DNA from: Elioraea sp.
GTDB lineage: Bacteria > Pseudomonadota > Alphaproteobacteria > Acetobacterales > Acetobacteraceae
NCBI RefSeq assembly: GCF_022842375.1
Contig: NZ_JALHPR010000009.1
Coordinates: forward strand, 62,001-126,000
DNA length: 64,000 bases
Direction: 5' to 3'
A model generated the notes under the pieces. That model had not been told where the DNA came from. It saw only the letters and a list, made by a program, of their open reading frames with translations, and ran no database searches. How positions within the stretch are numbered: position 1 is the first letter of the stretch; each line of letters opens with the position of its first letter. This document shows, in pieces, positions 34,841-45,332 of the stretch. The translations under genes were made by a program, and so were the position numbers.

Positions 34841-36242
34841 TGCCGTTCACCGCCGCGCGATCATCGGCGTTCACGCCGAGCGTCTTGAGCTTGCGGTGCA
34901 GCGCCGAGCGTTCCATGCCGACGAAGCTCGCCGTGCGGCTGATATTGCCCGCGAAACGATTGAGCTGGGCGAGCAGGTACTGCCGCTCGAACAACTCGCG
35001 CGCCTCGCGCAGCGGCAGCGACATGATCTCCCCGCCCCTCTCCCAGCGCAGCACGGTGGGGGCCGCGGCGCCGATGTCGGGGGGCAGGTGCTCGGCGCGG
35101 AGCGGCTCGCGCGGCTCGCCGGGCGCCATGATCAGCAGCCAGTCCATCAGGTTGCGCAGCTGCCGCACGTTGCCTGGCCAGTCATAGGCCTGCAGCACGG
35201 CGAGCGCATCCTCCGACAGGTCGCGCAGCGCGAGGCCCGAGGCTTCCGCCGAGCGGGCGAGGAAATGGCGCGCGAGGGCGGGAATGTCCTCGCGGCGCTC
35301 ACGCAGCGCGGGGATGCGGAGCGGCACGACGTTGAGGCGGTAGTAGAGGTCCTCGCGAAACCGCCCTGCCTGGATCTCGGCGGCGAGGTCGCGGTTGGTG
35401 GTCGCGATCACGCGCACATCGACCTTCACGCGCGTGGCCCCGCCCACACGCTCGAAGGCCTGGTCCTGCAGCACGCGCACGATCTTGCCCTGCGTCTCGA
35501 GCGGCATGTCGGCCACCTCGTCGAGCAGCAGCGTGCCGCCATGGGCGTGTTCGAGCGTGCCTGCACGCCGCGGGCTCGTCATCGGATCGGCGCCGGCCTC
35601 GACACCGAAGAGTTCATCCTCGAGGCGGGATGGATTGAGCGTCGCGCAGTTCAGCACCATGAACGGCTCGCTCACGCGCCGGCTCAGCGTGTGCAGCATC
35701 CGCGCAACGACTTCCTTGCCCGCCCCTGCCGGCCCGGTGACGAGAACGCGCGAGCCGGTGGGCGCGACCTTCTCCACCGCCGCGCGCAACTCGCGCATCT
35801 GCGGGCTGGTGCCGATCAGCTCCGTCTCGGCACCCGCGCGCAGGCGAAGCTCGCTGTTCTCGCGCTGCAGCTGTGCCGCCTCGATCGCGCGGCGCACGAT
35901 GAGCAGCAGGCGGTCTGACTTGAACGGCTTCTCGATGAAATCATAGGCGCCATGCTGGATCGCCTGCACCGCCGTCTCGATCGTGCCGTGGCCCGAGATC
36001 ATCACCGCAGGCACGTGCGGCTCCTCGCGGTGCAGCACCTCGAGGATGCCCAACCCGTCAAGGCGCGATCCCTGCAGCCAGATGTCCAGGATCACGAGCG
36101 CGGGGCGGCGCAGCTTGAACGCGGCGATCGCCGAATCGCTGTCCGCCGCCTCGCGCGTCTCGTAGCCCTCGTCACGCAGGATGCCGGTGACGAGCATGCG
36201 GATATCGGGCTCGTCATCGACGATCAGGATGTCATGCGCCAT
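34833..36242 (-). CDS. ntrX: Response regulator NtrX
   Basis: A 469-residue regulator. The receiver domain has the phospho-acceptor Asp in LVILDIWLQ (about residue 54) with DDE near 10-12 and Lys in IEKPFK. The AAA+ region keeps Walker A (GPAGAGKE) and Walker B-like LLLDEVAD, but the sigma-54-contacting GAFTGA loop is missing, with sequence running FGVEAGADPMTSPRRAG in its place. That is the norm for alphaproteobacterial NtrX. A Fis-type HTH ends the protein (ISRTASFVGMERSALHRKLKTLG). Partner kinase NtrY lies upstream and overlaps by 11 bp. It controls nitrogen, redox and envelope genes. Confidence 0.96.
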   Translation of the reverse strand: MAHDILIVDDEPDIRMLVTGILRDEGYETREAADSDSAIAAFKLRRPALVILDIWLQGSRLDGLGILEVLHREEPHVPAVMISGHGTIETAVQAIQHGAYDFIEKPFKSDRLLLIVRRAIEAAQLQRENSELRLRAGAETELIGTSPQMRELRAAVEKVAPTGSRVLVTGPAGAGKEVVARMLHTLSRRVSEPFMVLNCATLNPSRLEDELFGVEAGADPMTSPRRAGTLEHAHGGTLLLDEVADMPLETQGKIVRVLQDQAFERVGGATRVKVDVRVIATTNRDLAAEIQAGRFREDLYYRLNVVPLRIPALRERREDIPALARHFLARSAEASGLALRDLSEDALAVLQAYDWPGNVRQLRNLMDWLLIMAPGEPREPLRAEHLPPDIGAAAPTVLRWERGGEIMSLPLREARELFERQYLLAQLNRFAGNISRTASFVGMERSALHRKLKTLGVNADDRAAVNGNG

Positions 36243-38550
36243 GCGCGGCCTTCGGCATCTCCATCTCGGGGCTGGCCTCGTGGCTGGCCTCTGGACGGAG
36301 CACCCCAGCGGTGAGCGGCAGCGTCAGCACGACGCGCGCGCCCGTGGCCCCATCCAGCCGGTCGGCGAGATCGAGCCGGCCCGCATGGTCTTCCATGATC
36401 TTCTTCACGATCGCAAGCCCGAGCCCGGTTCCCTTGGTTTTCCGCGTCACATAGGGCTCCGTCAGCGACTCGCGACCCTCCGCCGGCAGGCCGACCCCGT
36501 CATCCTCGACCACGATCGCCACCCGCCCCTCGGCCGCCGAGACGCTGAGCGCGATCCTCCCCGCCCCCTCCCGCCCCCCGCCATCCTTGGCCGCCCCATC
36601 CTTGGCCGCTACCGCATCGGCCGCATTCAGGAGCAGGTTCGTCACTGCCTGGCCGATCAGCCTGCGGTCACACAGCGCCACCGGCGGCGGCTCGGCGATG
36701 TCGAGCGTGAAGGCGATCTCGGGATGCGCATTCCGCTGCAGGAACACCGCCTGGCGGACGATCTCGGCCACGTCCTCCTGCCGCAGGACAGGTTGGGGCA
36801 TGCGCGCGAAGGCGGAGAACTCGTCGACCATCCGCCCGATGTCGCCGACCTGGCGGACGATGGTATCGGTGCAGATCTGGAACGTCTCGGGGTCGGAGTG
36901 GATCTCGGCGAGGTATTTCCGCTTCAGCCGCTCGGCGGAAAGCTGGATCGGCGTCAGCGGGTTCTTGATCTCGTGCGCGATGCGGCGGGCCACATCGGCC
37001 CAGGCAGCCTGGCGCTGGGCGGCCAGCAGCTCCGTCACGTCATCGAAGGTGACGACGAAGCCCCGCACCCTCTCCTCGGTGATCTCGGTGTCGATGCGCA
37101 CCAGCAGCGTCCGCCGCGCCGAGGGGGGGCCGATCTTCACCTCGGCCTCGGCGGCAGCGCGCGGGTCCGCCGCGGCATGGGCGAGCACGGCGGCGAACTC
37201 GGGAGCGATCTCCGCCAGCCGCTCACCCAGCCGCGCGACGAGATCAAGGCCGAGCAGGTCGGAGGCGGAACGGTTCGGCAGGTTGATGCGACCCTCGCCG
37301 TCGAGCCCGATGACACCCGCCGAAACGCCGGCGAGAACACCCTCGGTGAAGCGCCTCCGCTCGTCGATCTGGCGGTAGGCGTCCATCAGCTCGTCGCGGT
37401 TGGCGGAGAGCTGGCCGATCATGCGGTTGAAGGCGCGCGACAGCACGCCGATCTCGTCGTCGGACTGCCGCTCGGGCACGCGGACGCCGAGGTCACCCGC
37501 GCGCACGCGCTCGGCCGCGAAGACGAGCGATGAGATCGGCCGCGCCATCTGGCCCGCGATCACCAGGCCGACGAGAACCGCGGCAAACAGGATCAGCAGC
37601 GCCACCGAGCCGAAGATGAGGGCGAAGGTGATCTGCAATCCCGACCGGCTTGCCTCGAGGCGCCGATACTCCGCCACCGCCTGCTCGGTGCGCTCCATGT
37701 GCCCAAGCACCACCGGGTCGACCGGCCGGCCAACCAGCAGCATCAGGGGCCCCTGGATATCGAGGGCCACGAGTGCGCGCACGCGGTCCTGGCCCGCGGT
37801 CGGCAGCAACGCCACCTCGCCGCTGCGGGCGAAGTCCATCGCCCATGACGGCAGCGTCTCCCCCACCGGCGGCACCAGGAGGCCTGCGGTCGCGACCAGC
37901 CTGCCATTGGCGGCGTTGAACACCACCGCCTCGGTCAGGCCGCGCACGAGGATCTGCCGCTCGAGCAGCCGCGCGAACACCATCGGCCCCTGCGTGATGA
38001 GCAGCGACGAGGCGCGGTTGAGATCATTGGCCATCGCGAGTGCTTCGGCGCGGATCGTGCGCTGGTGCTCCTCGAGATAGGCCTTCGACGCGGCAAGGCT
38101 TTCGGCGAGTGCCGTGCGGACCCGCTCGTTGAACCAGTTCTCGAGGCCGCGGTTGAAGAACGCCGCCGAGAAGCCCGTGACGATGATGGTCGGCGTCACC
38201 GCGACGAGGCCGAACAGCACCACGAGCCGCACATGCAGCCGCGACCCCGCCGAGCCGCGCCGACGCTCCGCCCACACCCTGACGACGCGTACCGCAAGGA
38301 TGGCGGCCAGCACCAGCAGCAGGGCGAGGTTGCCGTTGACGAGCCAGAGCATGCCGCCCGGGGAGAGGTCGACCACGCCGGTGCCGGTGACGGCGGCGAA
38401 GGTGATGAAGCCCGCCGCGATCGAGGTGATCGCAAGCCCGAGCGTCAGCCACCGCCCGGCGCGGCCGATCACGAGGAAGTCGAGCACGCGGCGGAGGGCG
38501 CCGCGACGCTCGTCACCCTCTACCCGCATTTTGGCCGTTGGCTGTGCCAT
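36232..38550 (-). CDS. ntrY: Sensor histidine kinase NtrY
   Basis: A 772-residue membrane kinase. Several N-terminal helices (about residues 30-120) are followed by an extracytoplasmic loop, and a further helix (VALLILFAAVLVGLVIAG) near 325. A HAMP domain and PAS domain (EGRINLPNRSASDLLG) follow. HisKA has the phosphohistidine in AHEIKNPLTPIQLSAERLK, and HATPase has NLLLNAADAV, DDGVGLP and KGTGLGLAIVKK. It phosphorylates NtrX. The C-terminal overlap with ntrX secures coupling. Confidence 0.96.
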   Translation of the reverse strand: MAQPTAKMRVEGDERRGALRRVLDFLVIGRAGRWLTLGLAITSIAAGFITFAAVTGTGVVDLSPGGMLWLVNGNLALLLVLAAILAVRVVRVWAERRRGSAGSRLHVRLVVLFGLVAVTPTIIVTGFSAAFFNRGLENWFNERVRTALAESLAASKAYLEEHQRTIRAEALAMANDLNRASSLLITQGPMVFARLLERQILVRGLTEAVVFNAANGRLVATAGLLVPPVGETLPSWAMDFARSGEVALLPTAGQDRVRALVALDIQGPLMLLVGRPVDPVVLGHMERTEQAVAEYRRLEASRSGLQITFALIFGSVALLILFAAVLVGLVIAGQMARPISSLVFAAERVRAGDLGVRVPERQSDDEIGVLSRAFNRMIGQLSANRDELMDAYRQIDERRRFTEGVLAGVSAGVIGLDGEGRINLPNRSASDLLGLDLVARLGERLAEIAPEFAAVLAHAAADPRAAAEAEVKIGPPSARRTLLVRIDTEITEERVRGFVVTFDDVTELLAAQRQAAWADVARRIAHEIKNPLTPIQLSAERLKRKYLAEIHSDPETFQICTDTIVRQVGDIGRMVDEFSAFARMPQPVLRQEDVAEIVRQAVFLQRNAHPEIAFTLDIAEPPPVALCDRRLIGQAVTNLLLNAADAVAAKDGAAKDGGGREGAGRIALSVSAAEGRVAIVVEDDGVGLPAEGRESLTEPYVTRKTKGTGLGLAIVKKIMEDHAGRLDLADRLDGATGARVVLTLPLTAGVLRPEASHEASPEMEMPKAAHGA

Positions 38551-38574
38551 TGTCGCCGTTCCCGTGTCCGGCCG

Positions 38575-40017
<1,443 letters not shown>

Positions 40018-40113
40018 CGCGTGGCCTCCATCGGCGCTGTCGCAAACTGCCCACGGGCAACATCTTCGGTGGCGCTCATGCGTCGCTCTCCTTGTTCCTT
40101 GTCGTCGGCGCCT

Positions 40114-41388
40114 TCACGCCTCGTCATTGTCCTGGTCGTGATGCTGGTCACGATCCTGGTCATGATCCTGGCCGGCACGCGCACCGCCGCCCGGATGCAC
40201 GGGAAGGTGCAGGCGGAACACCGTGCGTCCCGGCGCGCTGTCGCATTCGACGAGCCCACCATGGTCGCCGATGATCTTGGCGACCAGCGCAAGGCCAAGC
40301 CCGCTCCCCTGGCGTTTCGTCGTCACGAACGGGTCGAACAGGTTCGGGCGCAGCGATTCCGGAATGCCGTGGCCCGTATCCTTCACCGACACGACCAGCG
40401 GCAGGTGCAGCCGCTTCGTCGCCCCCGGCACGGCGAGCCTCACGCCATGCTGGTAGGCGGTCGCGAGCTCGATCGTGCCACTCGGGCCGTTGCCCGGCAC
40501 CTCCGCCACGGCCTCGGCGGCGTTCTTCACGAGGTTGAGCACGACCTGGATCAGCTGGTCGCGGTTGCCCCAGACGGGCGGCAGCGAGGGGTCATAGGTC
40601 TCGACGAAGCGCACATGCCGCGCAAAGCCCGATTGCGCGAGCCGGCGCACATGCTCGAGCACCTGGTGGATGTTCACCTCGCCACGTTCGATCGGGCGTT
40701 CGGAGAAGGTCTCCATCCGGTCGACCAGCGCGCGGATCCGATCGGCCTCGTCCTGGATCAGCTGCGTGAGCTCGCGATCGGCCTCGGAAACAGAGCTTTC
40801 GAGAAGCTGCGCCGCACCCCGGATGCCGGAGAGCGGGTTCTTCACCTCATGCGCGAGGATCGCGGCCATCCCCGTGACCGAGCGAGCGGCGTTGCGGAAG
40901 CCCATCTGCTTCTCGAGCTTCTGCGGCGTCGAGCCGTCGATCAGCGTCAGCGCCACACAGTCGGCCGCCTCCGGCACCGGCGCGCCATGGACGGTGATGC
41001 CGCGCTTGGACAGCCTCGGGCTCTCGATCGCAAGGTCGTAGTCGGAGACCGAGACGGCGCCGGCAAGCACCTGGGTGATCAGCGCGAAGAGGGGGCTGTC
41101 CTCCGGCACCAGCTCGGCCAGCCTGGTCGCGCGAAGGCTGGTTGACGACAGCGCGAAGAACTCCTCCGCCGCCTGGTTGGCGAAGCGGAACCGCCCCTGC
41201 CGGTCAACCACGACGACGGCGGTGGCGAGTGCGGCGAGGATCGCCTGCGGCTCCGGTGCCGGCGGCGCCTGGGAACGCAGCAGCCGTGCCGGTGGGTCGG
41301 CGAACCCGCCCGCGATGTTCCCGGCCAGCCCTTCGGCCAGCCCGCGCACGACCGACAGCGTCCGCCGTCCTCTTCCGGCCATCATCAT
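40114..41388 (-). CDS. ntrB: Nitrogen sensor kinase NtrB
   Basis: A 424-residue cytoplasmic kinase/phosphatase. A PAS domain (VVVVDRQGRFRFANQAAEEFF) spans about residues 55-165. HisKA has the phosphohistidine in AHEVKNPLSGIRGAAQLLE, then HATPase motifs NLVKNAAEAV, DTGHGIPE and GSGLGLALVAKI. The last ~20 residues are an unusual QxxD repeat tail (QDHD, QDRD, QHHD, QDND). Three ATGs at 41388, 41385 and 41382 are possible; the GGGAG site fits the later ones. The gene follows dusB by 59 bp, as in many alphaproteobacteria. Confidence 0.95.
   Translation of the reverse strand: MMMAGRGRRTLSVVRGLAEGLAGNIAGGFADPPARLLRSQAPPAPEPQAILAALATAVVVVDRQGRFRFANQAAEEFFALSSTSLRATRLAELVPEDSPLFALITQVLAGAVSVSDYDLAIESPRLSKRGITVHGAPVPEAADCVALTLIDGSTPQKLEKQMGFRNAARSVTGMAAILAHEVKNPLSGIRGAAQLLESSVSEADRELTQLIQDEADRIRALVDRMETFSERPIERGEVNIHQVLEHVRRLAQSGFARHVRFVETYDPSLPPVWGNRDQLIQVVLNLVKNAAEAVAEVPGNGPSGTIELATAYQHGVRLAVPGATKRLHLPLVVSVKDTGHGIPESLRPNLFDPFVTTKRQGSGLGLALVAKIIGDHGGLVECDSAPGRTVFRLHLPVHPGGGARAGQDHDQDRDQHHDQDNDEA
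40123..40170 (-). repeat. Four 12-bp repeats encoding the QxxD tail of NtrB
   Basis: Four consecutive 12-bp units, GTCATTGTCCTG, GTCGTGATGCTG, GTCACGATCCTG and GTCATGATCCTG on the plus strand. On the coding strand they give QDND, QHHD, QDRD and QDHD. The repeat is in frame and ends two codons before the stop. Confidence 0.9.
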
Positions 41389-41447
41389 CTCCCGCTCCCG
41401 CTTCCCCGCCCCCCCGGCAGGGTCCGAATGCACGCTGCTCAATACCC

Positions 41448-42590
41448 TCAGGCAGCCATGAGCGCCGGGGCGCCGCGCGCCTCGGCCTCGATCAATGGCC
41501 TGTAGAATCCGTCGATCAGGGCGGCCACCTCTGCCCGCGTATCGGCGCGGTTGACCGCCGCGCGGAACTCGGCGGAGCCGTGAAGCCCCTTCGAGTACCA
41601 GCCGACATGCTTGCGCGCGAGCCGGACGCCGGGGTTCTCGCCATGGTGGGCGAGCATCGCGTCGTAATGCTCCATCAGCGTCGCGAACTGGTCGGCGAGC
41701 GACGGATCGGGCAGGCGCTCGCCGGTAGCGAGGAAATGCGCGACCTGCGCGAGGATCCAGGGTCGGCCATAGGCGCCGCGGCCGATCATCACGCCATCGG
41801 CCCCCGAGAGGGCGAGTGCCTCGGACGCATCCTCCGGCGTCACGATGTCGCCGTTGACGATCACGGGAAGCCGCGTGGCGGCCTTCACGGAGGCGACGAA
41901 GCCCCAGTCGGCGTGGCCGGTGTAGAACATCTGCCGGGTGCGGCCATGCACCGTCACCATCCTGATGCCGCTCTCCTCCGCGATGCGCGCGAGGTTGGGC
42001 GCGTTCAGGCGGGAATGGTCCCAGCCCATGCGCATCTTGAGCGTGACGGGAACCGAGACGGCGCGCACGGTCGCTTCCAGGATGCGGGCGGCCTGGACCT
42101 CGTCCTTCATCAGCGCCGAGCCCGCGCTCTGCCCGTTCGTGACCTTCTTGACCGGGCAGCCGAAATTGATGTCGACGATCGCCGCCCCGCGATCCTCGTT
42201 CAGCTTCGCCGCCTCCGCCATCGCGGCGGGGTCGCAGCCGGCGAGCTGCACGGACTGGGGCGACCCCTCCTCGTCGGGGTCCGTTGCCGCCATCTTCAGC
42301 GTCTGGCGGTTCTCGCGGATCATCGCCCAGGAGGCGATCATCTCCGATACCACGAGCCCGGCACCGAGGCGGCGGCAGAGGCGGCGGAACGGCAGGTCGG
42401 TCACGCCGGACATCGGGGCCAGGATCACCGGCAGCGCGATCGTCGCGCGCGGGCCGAGGATGATCGGCGCCAACCGGCCAGTGGCGCGCTGGGGACGGTC
42501 GGCCCGCTGGGGGCGGGCCTCTGGCTCGTCCGGGGCAGTGTCTGCACAGCCCTGGGTCAGCGCGGCGGTATGTGACGCATCGTTGCTCAT
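41448..42590 (-). CDS. dusB: tRNA-dihydrouridine synthase DusB
   Basis: A 380-residue FMN enzyme that reduces uridines in the tRNA D loop. The TIM barrel begins LPVILAPMSGVTDLPFR; FMN and active-site motifs include the catalytic cysteine in DINFGCPVKKV, LKMRMGWD, TVHGRTRQMFYTG, LPVIVNGDI and GVMIGRGAYGRPW. The first ~45 residues are an extra low-complexity, arginine/proline/alanine-rich extension. The pairing dusB-ntrB is ancient (nifR3-ntrB). It is divergent from ispDF with 100 bp between them. Confidence 0.94.
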   Translation of the reverse strand: MSNDASHTAALTQGCADTAPDEPEARPQRADRPQRATGRLAPIILGPRATIALPVILAPMSGVTDLPFRRLCRRLGAGLVVSEMIASWAMIRENRQTLKMAATDPDEEGSPQSVQLAGCDPAAMAEAAKLNEDRGAAIVDINFGCPVKKVTNGQSAGSALMKDEVQAARILEATVRAVSVPVTLKMRMGWDHSRLNAPNLARIAEESGIRMVTVHGRTRQMFYTGHADWGFVASVKAATRLPVIVNGDIVTPEDASEALALSGADGVMIGRGAYGRPWILAQVAHFLATGERLPDPSLADQFATLMEHYDAMLAHHGENPGVRLARKHVGWYSKGLHGSAEFRAAVNRADTRAEVAALIDGFYRPLIEAEARGAPALMAA

Positions 42591-42690
42591 GATTTGGGCA
42601 ACGTAGTGGCCCCCGGCTCTCTTCGCAATGCGGCATCGGCGCGGGATCGGGCATTTGCAGCCGCGCGCCAACCGGTTAGCCTGCGCCTGC

Positions 42691-43845
42691 ATGCGGACCG
42701 TGGCCCTCATCCTCGCCGCCGGGCGTGGTCAACGCCTGGGTGCTGCGACCCCCAAGCAGTTCCTGAGCCTTGCCGGCGCGCCGCTGCTGCGCCACGCGGC
42801 GCTGGCCTTCCTGCGCCATCCGCGCATCGATGCCGTGCGCATCGTGGGCGACGCTGCCGCCGCGGCCGACGCGCTGGCCGGCCTCGCCATACCCCCTGCC
42901 ACGCCTGGGGGCGCAAGCCGGCAGGAGAGCGCGCTCGCCGGCCTCGCTGCGCTTGCCGCCGATGCGCCCGGGATCGTGCTGATCCATGACGCGGCGCGTC
43001 CCTGCGTGCCTGCTGCCGTGATCGATGCGGTGCTCGATGCGCTCGATGCAGGTGCTGCCGCCGCCATCCCGGCCGTCGCCGTCACCGATACGCTCAAGCG
43101 CGACAAGGGCGGCCTGGTGGGCGAGACGGTGCCGCGCGACGGGCTGGTCAGGGTGCAGACGCCGCAGGGCTTCCGGTTCGCCGCCATCCTCGCCGCGCAC
43201 GAAAAGGCCGCCGGCCAGGCATTGACCGACGATGCGGCGGTGGCGGAGGCAGCGGGGCTTGCCGTGCGCCTGGTTCCCGGGTCAGAGGAAAACATCAAGG
43301 TGACGGTTCCAGGCGATCTCGCCCGCGCGGAGGCGCTGCTCGGCGCCAGGGTCGTGTCCAGCCTGATCCCGCGCATCGGCACGGGGTTCGACGTCCACCG
43401 CCTGGTCGAGGGGCGGCCGCTCGTGCTCTGCGGCATCACCATCCCTCACCCGCTCGGGCTTGCGGGACATTCCGATGCCGATGTGGGCATCCATGCGCTG
43501 TGCGACGCGATCTACGGCGCGCTCGCCGAGGGCGATATCGGGGTGCATTTCCCACCCAGCCAGGCGCGCTGGAAGGACGCCGACAGCGCTGCCTTCCTCC
43601 GCCACGCCGCTGGCCGCGTGGCGGCGCGTCAGGGGCGGATTGCGCATGTCGACGTCACGCTCATCTGCGAGCGGCCGAAGATCTCGCCCCATGCCGCTGA
43701 CATGCGGGCGCGCCTCGCCGGGCTCATGGGCATCGGCGTCGAGGCGGTGTCGGTGAAGGCGACGACGTCCGAACGCCTGGGCTTCACCGGCCGCGGCGAG
43801 GGGATCGCGGCGCAGGCTGCGGCGACGGTGCTGCTGCCGGCCTAG
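42691..43845 (+). CDS. ispDF: Bifunctional MEP-pathway enzyme IspDF
   Basis: A 384-residue fusion. Residues ~1-225 are IspD (2-C-methyl-D-erythritol 4-phosphate cytidylyltransferase), with [13 protein letters not shown] and TPKQFLSL at the CTP site and IHDAARPCV. Residues ~228-384 are IspF (MEcPP synthase) with zinc and substrate motifs [35 protein letters not shown] and [17 protein letters not shown]. It performs two non-consecutive steps of isopentenyl diphosphate synthesis. The fused form is typical of many alphaproteobacteria. The ATG at 42691 is the start; a longer frame upstream is not credible. Confidence 0.97.
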   Translation: MRTVALILAAGRGQRLGAATPKQFLSLAGAPLLRHAALAFLRHPRIDAVRIVGDAAAAADALAGLAIPPATPGGASRQESALAGLAALAADAPGIVLIHDAARPCVPAAVIDAVLDALDAGAAAAIPAVAVTDTLKRDKGGLVGETVPRDGLVRVQTPQGFRFAAILAAHEKAAGQALTDDAAVAEAAGLAVRLVPGSEENIKVTVPGDLARAEALLGARVVSSLIPRIGTGFDVHRLVEGRPLVLCGITIPHPLGLAGHSDADVGIHALCDAIYGALAEGDIGVHFPPSQARWKDADSAAFLRHAAGRVAARQGRIAHVDVTLICERPKISPHAADMRARLAGLMGIGVEAVSVKATTSERLGFTGRGEGIAAQAAATVLLPA

Positions 43846-43955
43846 ACGACGCGGCCAGACCGCCCGGCCAGGAAGCCGGCCAGGAAGCCGGGCCCGACAC
43901 ACGTCTGCAACGCCCCGGCAACGCTTCTGCAAGGCGATAAGCGCAGTCTCGCGCC

Positions 43956-44576
43956 ATGCGCCGCGTTCCACTCTCAGCGATCGCCCTTGCCGCAGCCATC
44001 GCGGGCTGCGCAGGCCCCGTGGCGCGGGTCGAACCGACCAGCCTGCAACGCGCCGGCGCGCTGCGCACGGGAAGCGGCTTCGCTGTCGGCGACAGCCAGA
44101 CGATCGCCACCGCCTGGCATGTCGTGCGGGGCTGCGGCATCATCATGGTGGCCGATGGGCATCGCCACGTCGCGGCCGAGGTGGTGTGGCGGGACCCGCA
44201 GCGCGACCTCGCACTCCTGCGGGCGGAGGCGCCGACGCGACTCTTCGCCCATGATGCAGGCGTGGCCGATGCGCATGCCAGCGTGCGCGCGGTGCCGCCC
44301 GATTCGCTCTCCGCACCGCTCCGCGGCTCCGTGCTTGGCCCCTCCCCGGCCTGGCCTGGCCTCGTCGAGGTGGTATTGGACAGGCCGCTGCCGGATGGCG
44401 CGAGCGGTGCGCCGCTGCTCACCGAGACTGGTGCCGCGGTGGCAGTGCTGGTCGGCCGCTGGTCGATGCAGCAGAACCTCGCACTCGCCTCCCCCCTCCC
44501 GCGGAGCGAGGCGGCTCCCGCGAAGGTCCCGCGCACCGGCGCGGCGGTGGCGCGGATCAGCTGCTCGCGGTCCTGA
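43956..44576 (+). CDS. Trypsin-like serine protease lipoprotein
   Basis: A 206-residue exported protein. A short signal with lipobox IAGC (near residue 18) suggests a lipoprotein. The chymotrypsin-fold catalytic triad is recognisable: His in TAWHVV (near residue 55), Asp in RDLALLR (near 85), and Ser in the GASGAPLL motif (near 150). It is small, without PDZ or other domains, so it resembles the minimal bacterial trypsin-like/HtrA-type proteases. The gene follows ispDF by 110 bp with a short direct repeat (GGCCAGGAAGCC twice) between. Substrate unknown. Confidence 0.8.
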   Translation: MRRVPLSAIALAAAIAGCAGPVARVEPTSLQRAGALRTGSGFAVGDSQTIATAWHVVRGCGIIMVADGHRHVAAEVVWRDPQRDLALLRAEAPTRLFAHDAGVADAHASVRAVPPDSLSAPLRGSVLGPSPAWPGLVEVVLDRPLPDGASGAPLLTETGAAVAVLVGRWSMQQNLALASPLPRSEAAPAKVPRTGAAVARISCSRS

Positions 44577-44625
44577 ACGGCAGCACCTTGCTGCAGGATG
44601 CGATGCAATTTGCAACACCACTGAC

Positions 44626-44660
44626 AAAAAAAGCGGGACCAGGAGAACTCCGGGTCCCGC
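44626..44660 (-). terminator. Rho-independent terminator behind the mmcB-like gene
   Basis: On the minus strand an 8-bp perfect stem GCGGGACC/GGTCCCGC, extended by imperfect pairs, is followed by seven T. On the plus strand no T-run follows, so it serves minus-strand transcription. It lies about 110 bp past the mmcB-like stop. Confidence 0.85.
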
Positions 44661-44769
44661 AAGGCAAGGTTGAGGAAGGCTTAGCTGCCGGCCGCGGGCG
44701 ATGCCAACGACCGACAAGGTTTCACCCCGCAAGCCCCGTGCCAGTTTCGCTTCCCATTTCCCGCCGGCA

Positions 44770-45243
44770 TCAATCCGGCGCGAGGCTCCGCTGCTGCCCG
44801 GCCGGATCGGCCACGGCTTCCGCCCGCAGCGCGCCGAGGCGGGCGAGTCGCAACGTGATCGCCCGACGCCGCGCCGGCGCGAGCGGATGCGAAGGGGGCT
44901 CGCGCAGTACCACCCCATCCCACGCATCGGCGATGATCAGCCCAGGTTCCGCCGGCAGCAGGGCAAGCGGGAAGTCACGGTCGACCGCGAAGCAGAACCG
45001 GTCGCACCAGGCGAGATAGTCCTGCCACTTGCCGTCGGTCAGGAAGTCGCGCGCGCACGACTTCACCTCGACGATCATGATCGTGCCGTCGGCGGCAAGC
45101 CCAACGAGATCGGCCCGCCTGCCATCGGCGAGCTTCACCTCGCGCAGCACGGCAAGCCCGTGCTGGCCAAGCAGCCGCGCCGCCCCGAGCGTGACGGCAG
45201 CGGTGCGGGCAGGCGCGGCGACGGGATCGGGCAGCGTGACCAT
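44770..45243 (-). CDS. mmcB: MmcB-family DNA repair protein
   Basis: A 157-residue protein with an endonuclease-like core: GRRADLVGLAADGTIMIVEVKSCARDFLTDGKWQDYLAWCDRF-type sequence, which holds the D-(x)n-E-V-K pattern of a PD-(D/E)XK fold near residues 42-58, then FPLALLP and GLIIADAWDG. This matches the MmcB family first described in Caulobacter as needed for mitomycin C resistance. No canonical LexA box is visible in its promoter here. It is divergent from the Ldh-family gene and ends before a strong terminator. Confidence 0.8.
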   Translation of the reverse strand: MVTLPDPVAAPARTAAVTLGAARLLGQHGLAVLREVKLADGRRADLVGLAADGTIMIVEVKSCARDFLTDGKWQDYLAWCDRFCFAVDRDFPLALLPAEPGLIIADAWDGVVLREPPSHPLAPARRRAITLRLARLGALRAEAVADPAGQQRSLAPD

Positions 45244-45332
45244 GCCGGGGAAGGATAGCCGACGCGGTGGGCAGGCCGCATCCCTCGCCCCGGCCCCTTG
45301 CCTGAACGGCGGATCGGACGTAACCGCATACG

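Noticed and set aside
32991-35918. 975-codon open frame on the plus strand
   Set aside because: It runs antisense to five well-supported genes (dat, GNAT, ybaK, ntrX); long antisense frames are common in GC-rich DNA and the translation is Arg/Ala/His-rich without domains.
34833-36242. Missing GAFTGA loop in NtrX as a defect
   Set aside because: Loss of this loop is normal for NtrX in alphaproteobacteria and does not indicate a broken gene.
40114-42654. 846-codon frame fusing ntrB to upstream sequence
   Set aside because: The N-terminal part is the dusB gene in another frame; ntrB has its own ATG cluster at 41382-41388.
43870-43900. Direct repeat GGCCAGGAAGCC twice downstream of ispDF, considered as a recombination or CRISPR-like repeat
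   Set aside because: Only two short adjacent copies with no spacer; most likely chance or slippage.
44681-44768. Small minus-strand ORF between the mmcB-like gene and its terminator
   Set aside because: No ribosome site and no recognisable sequence; more likely 3' UTR.
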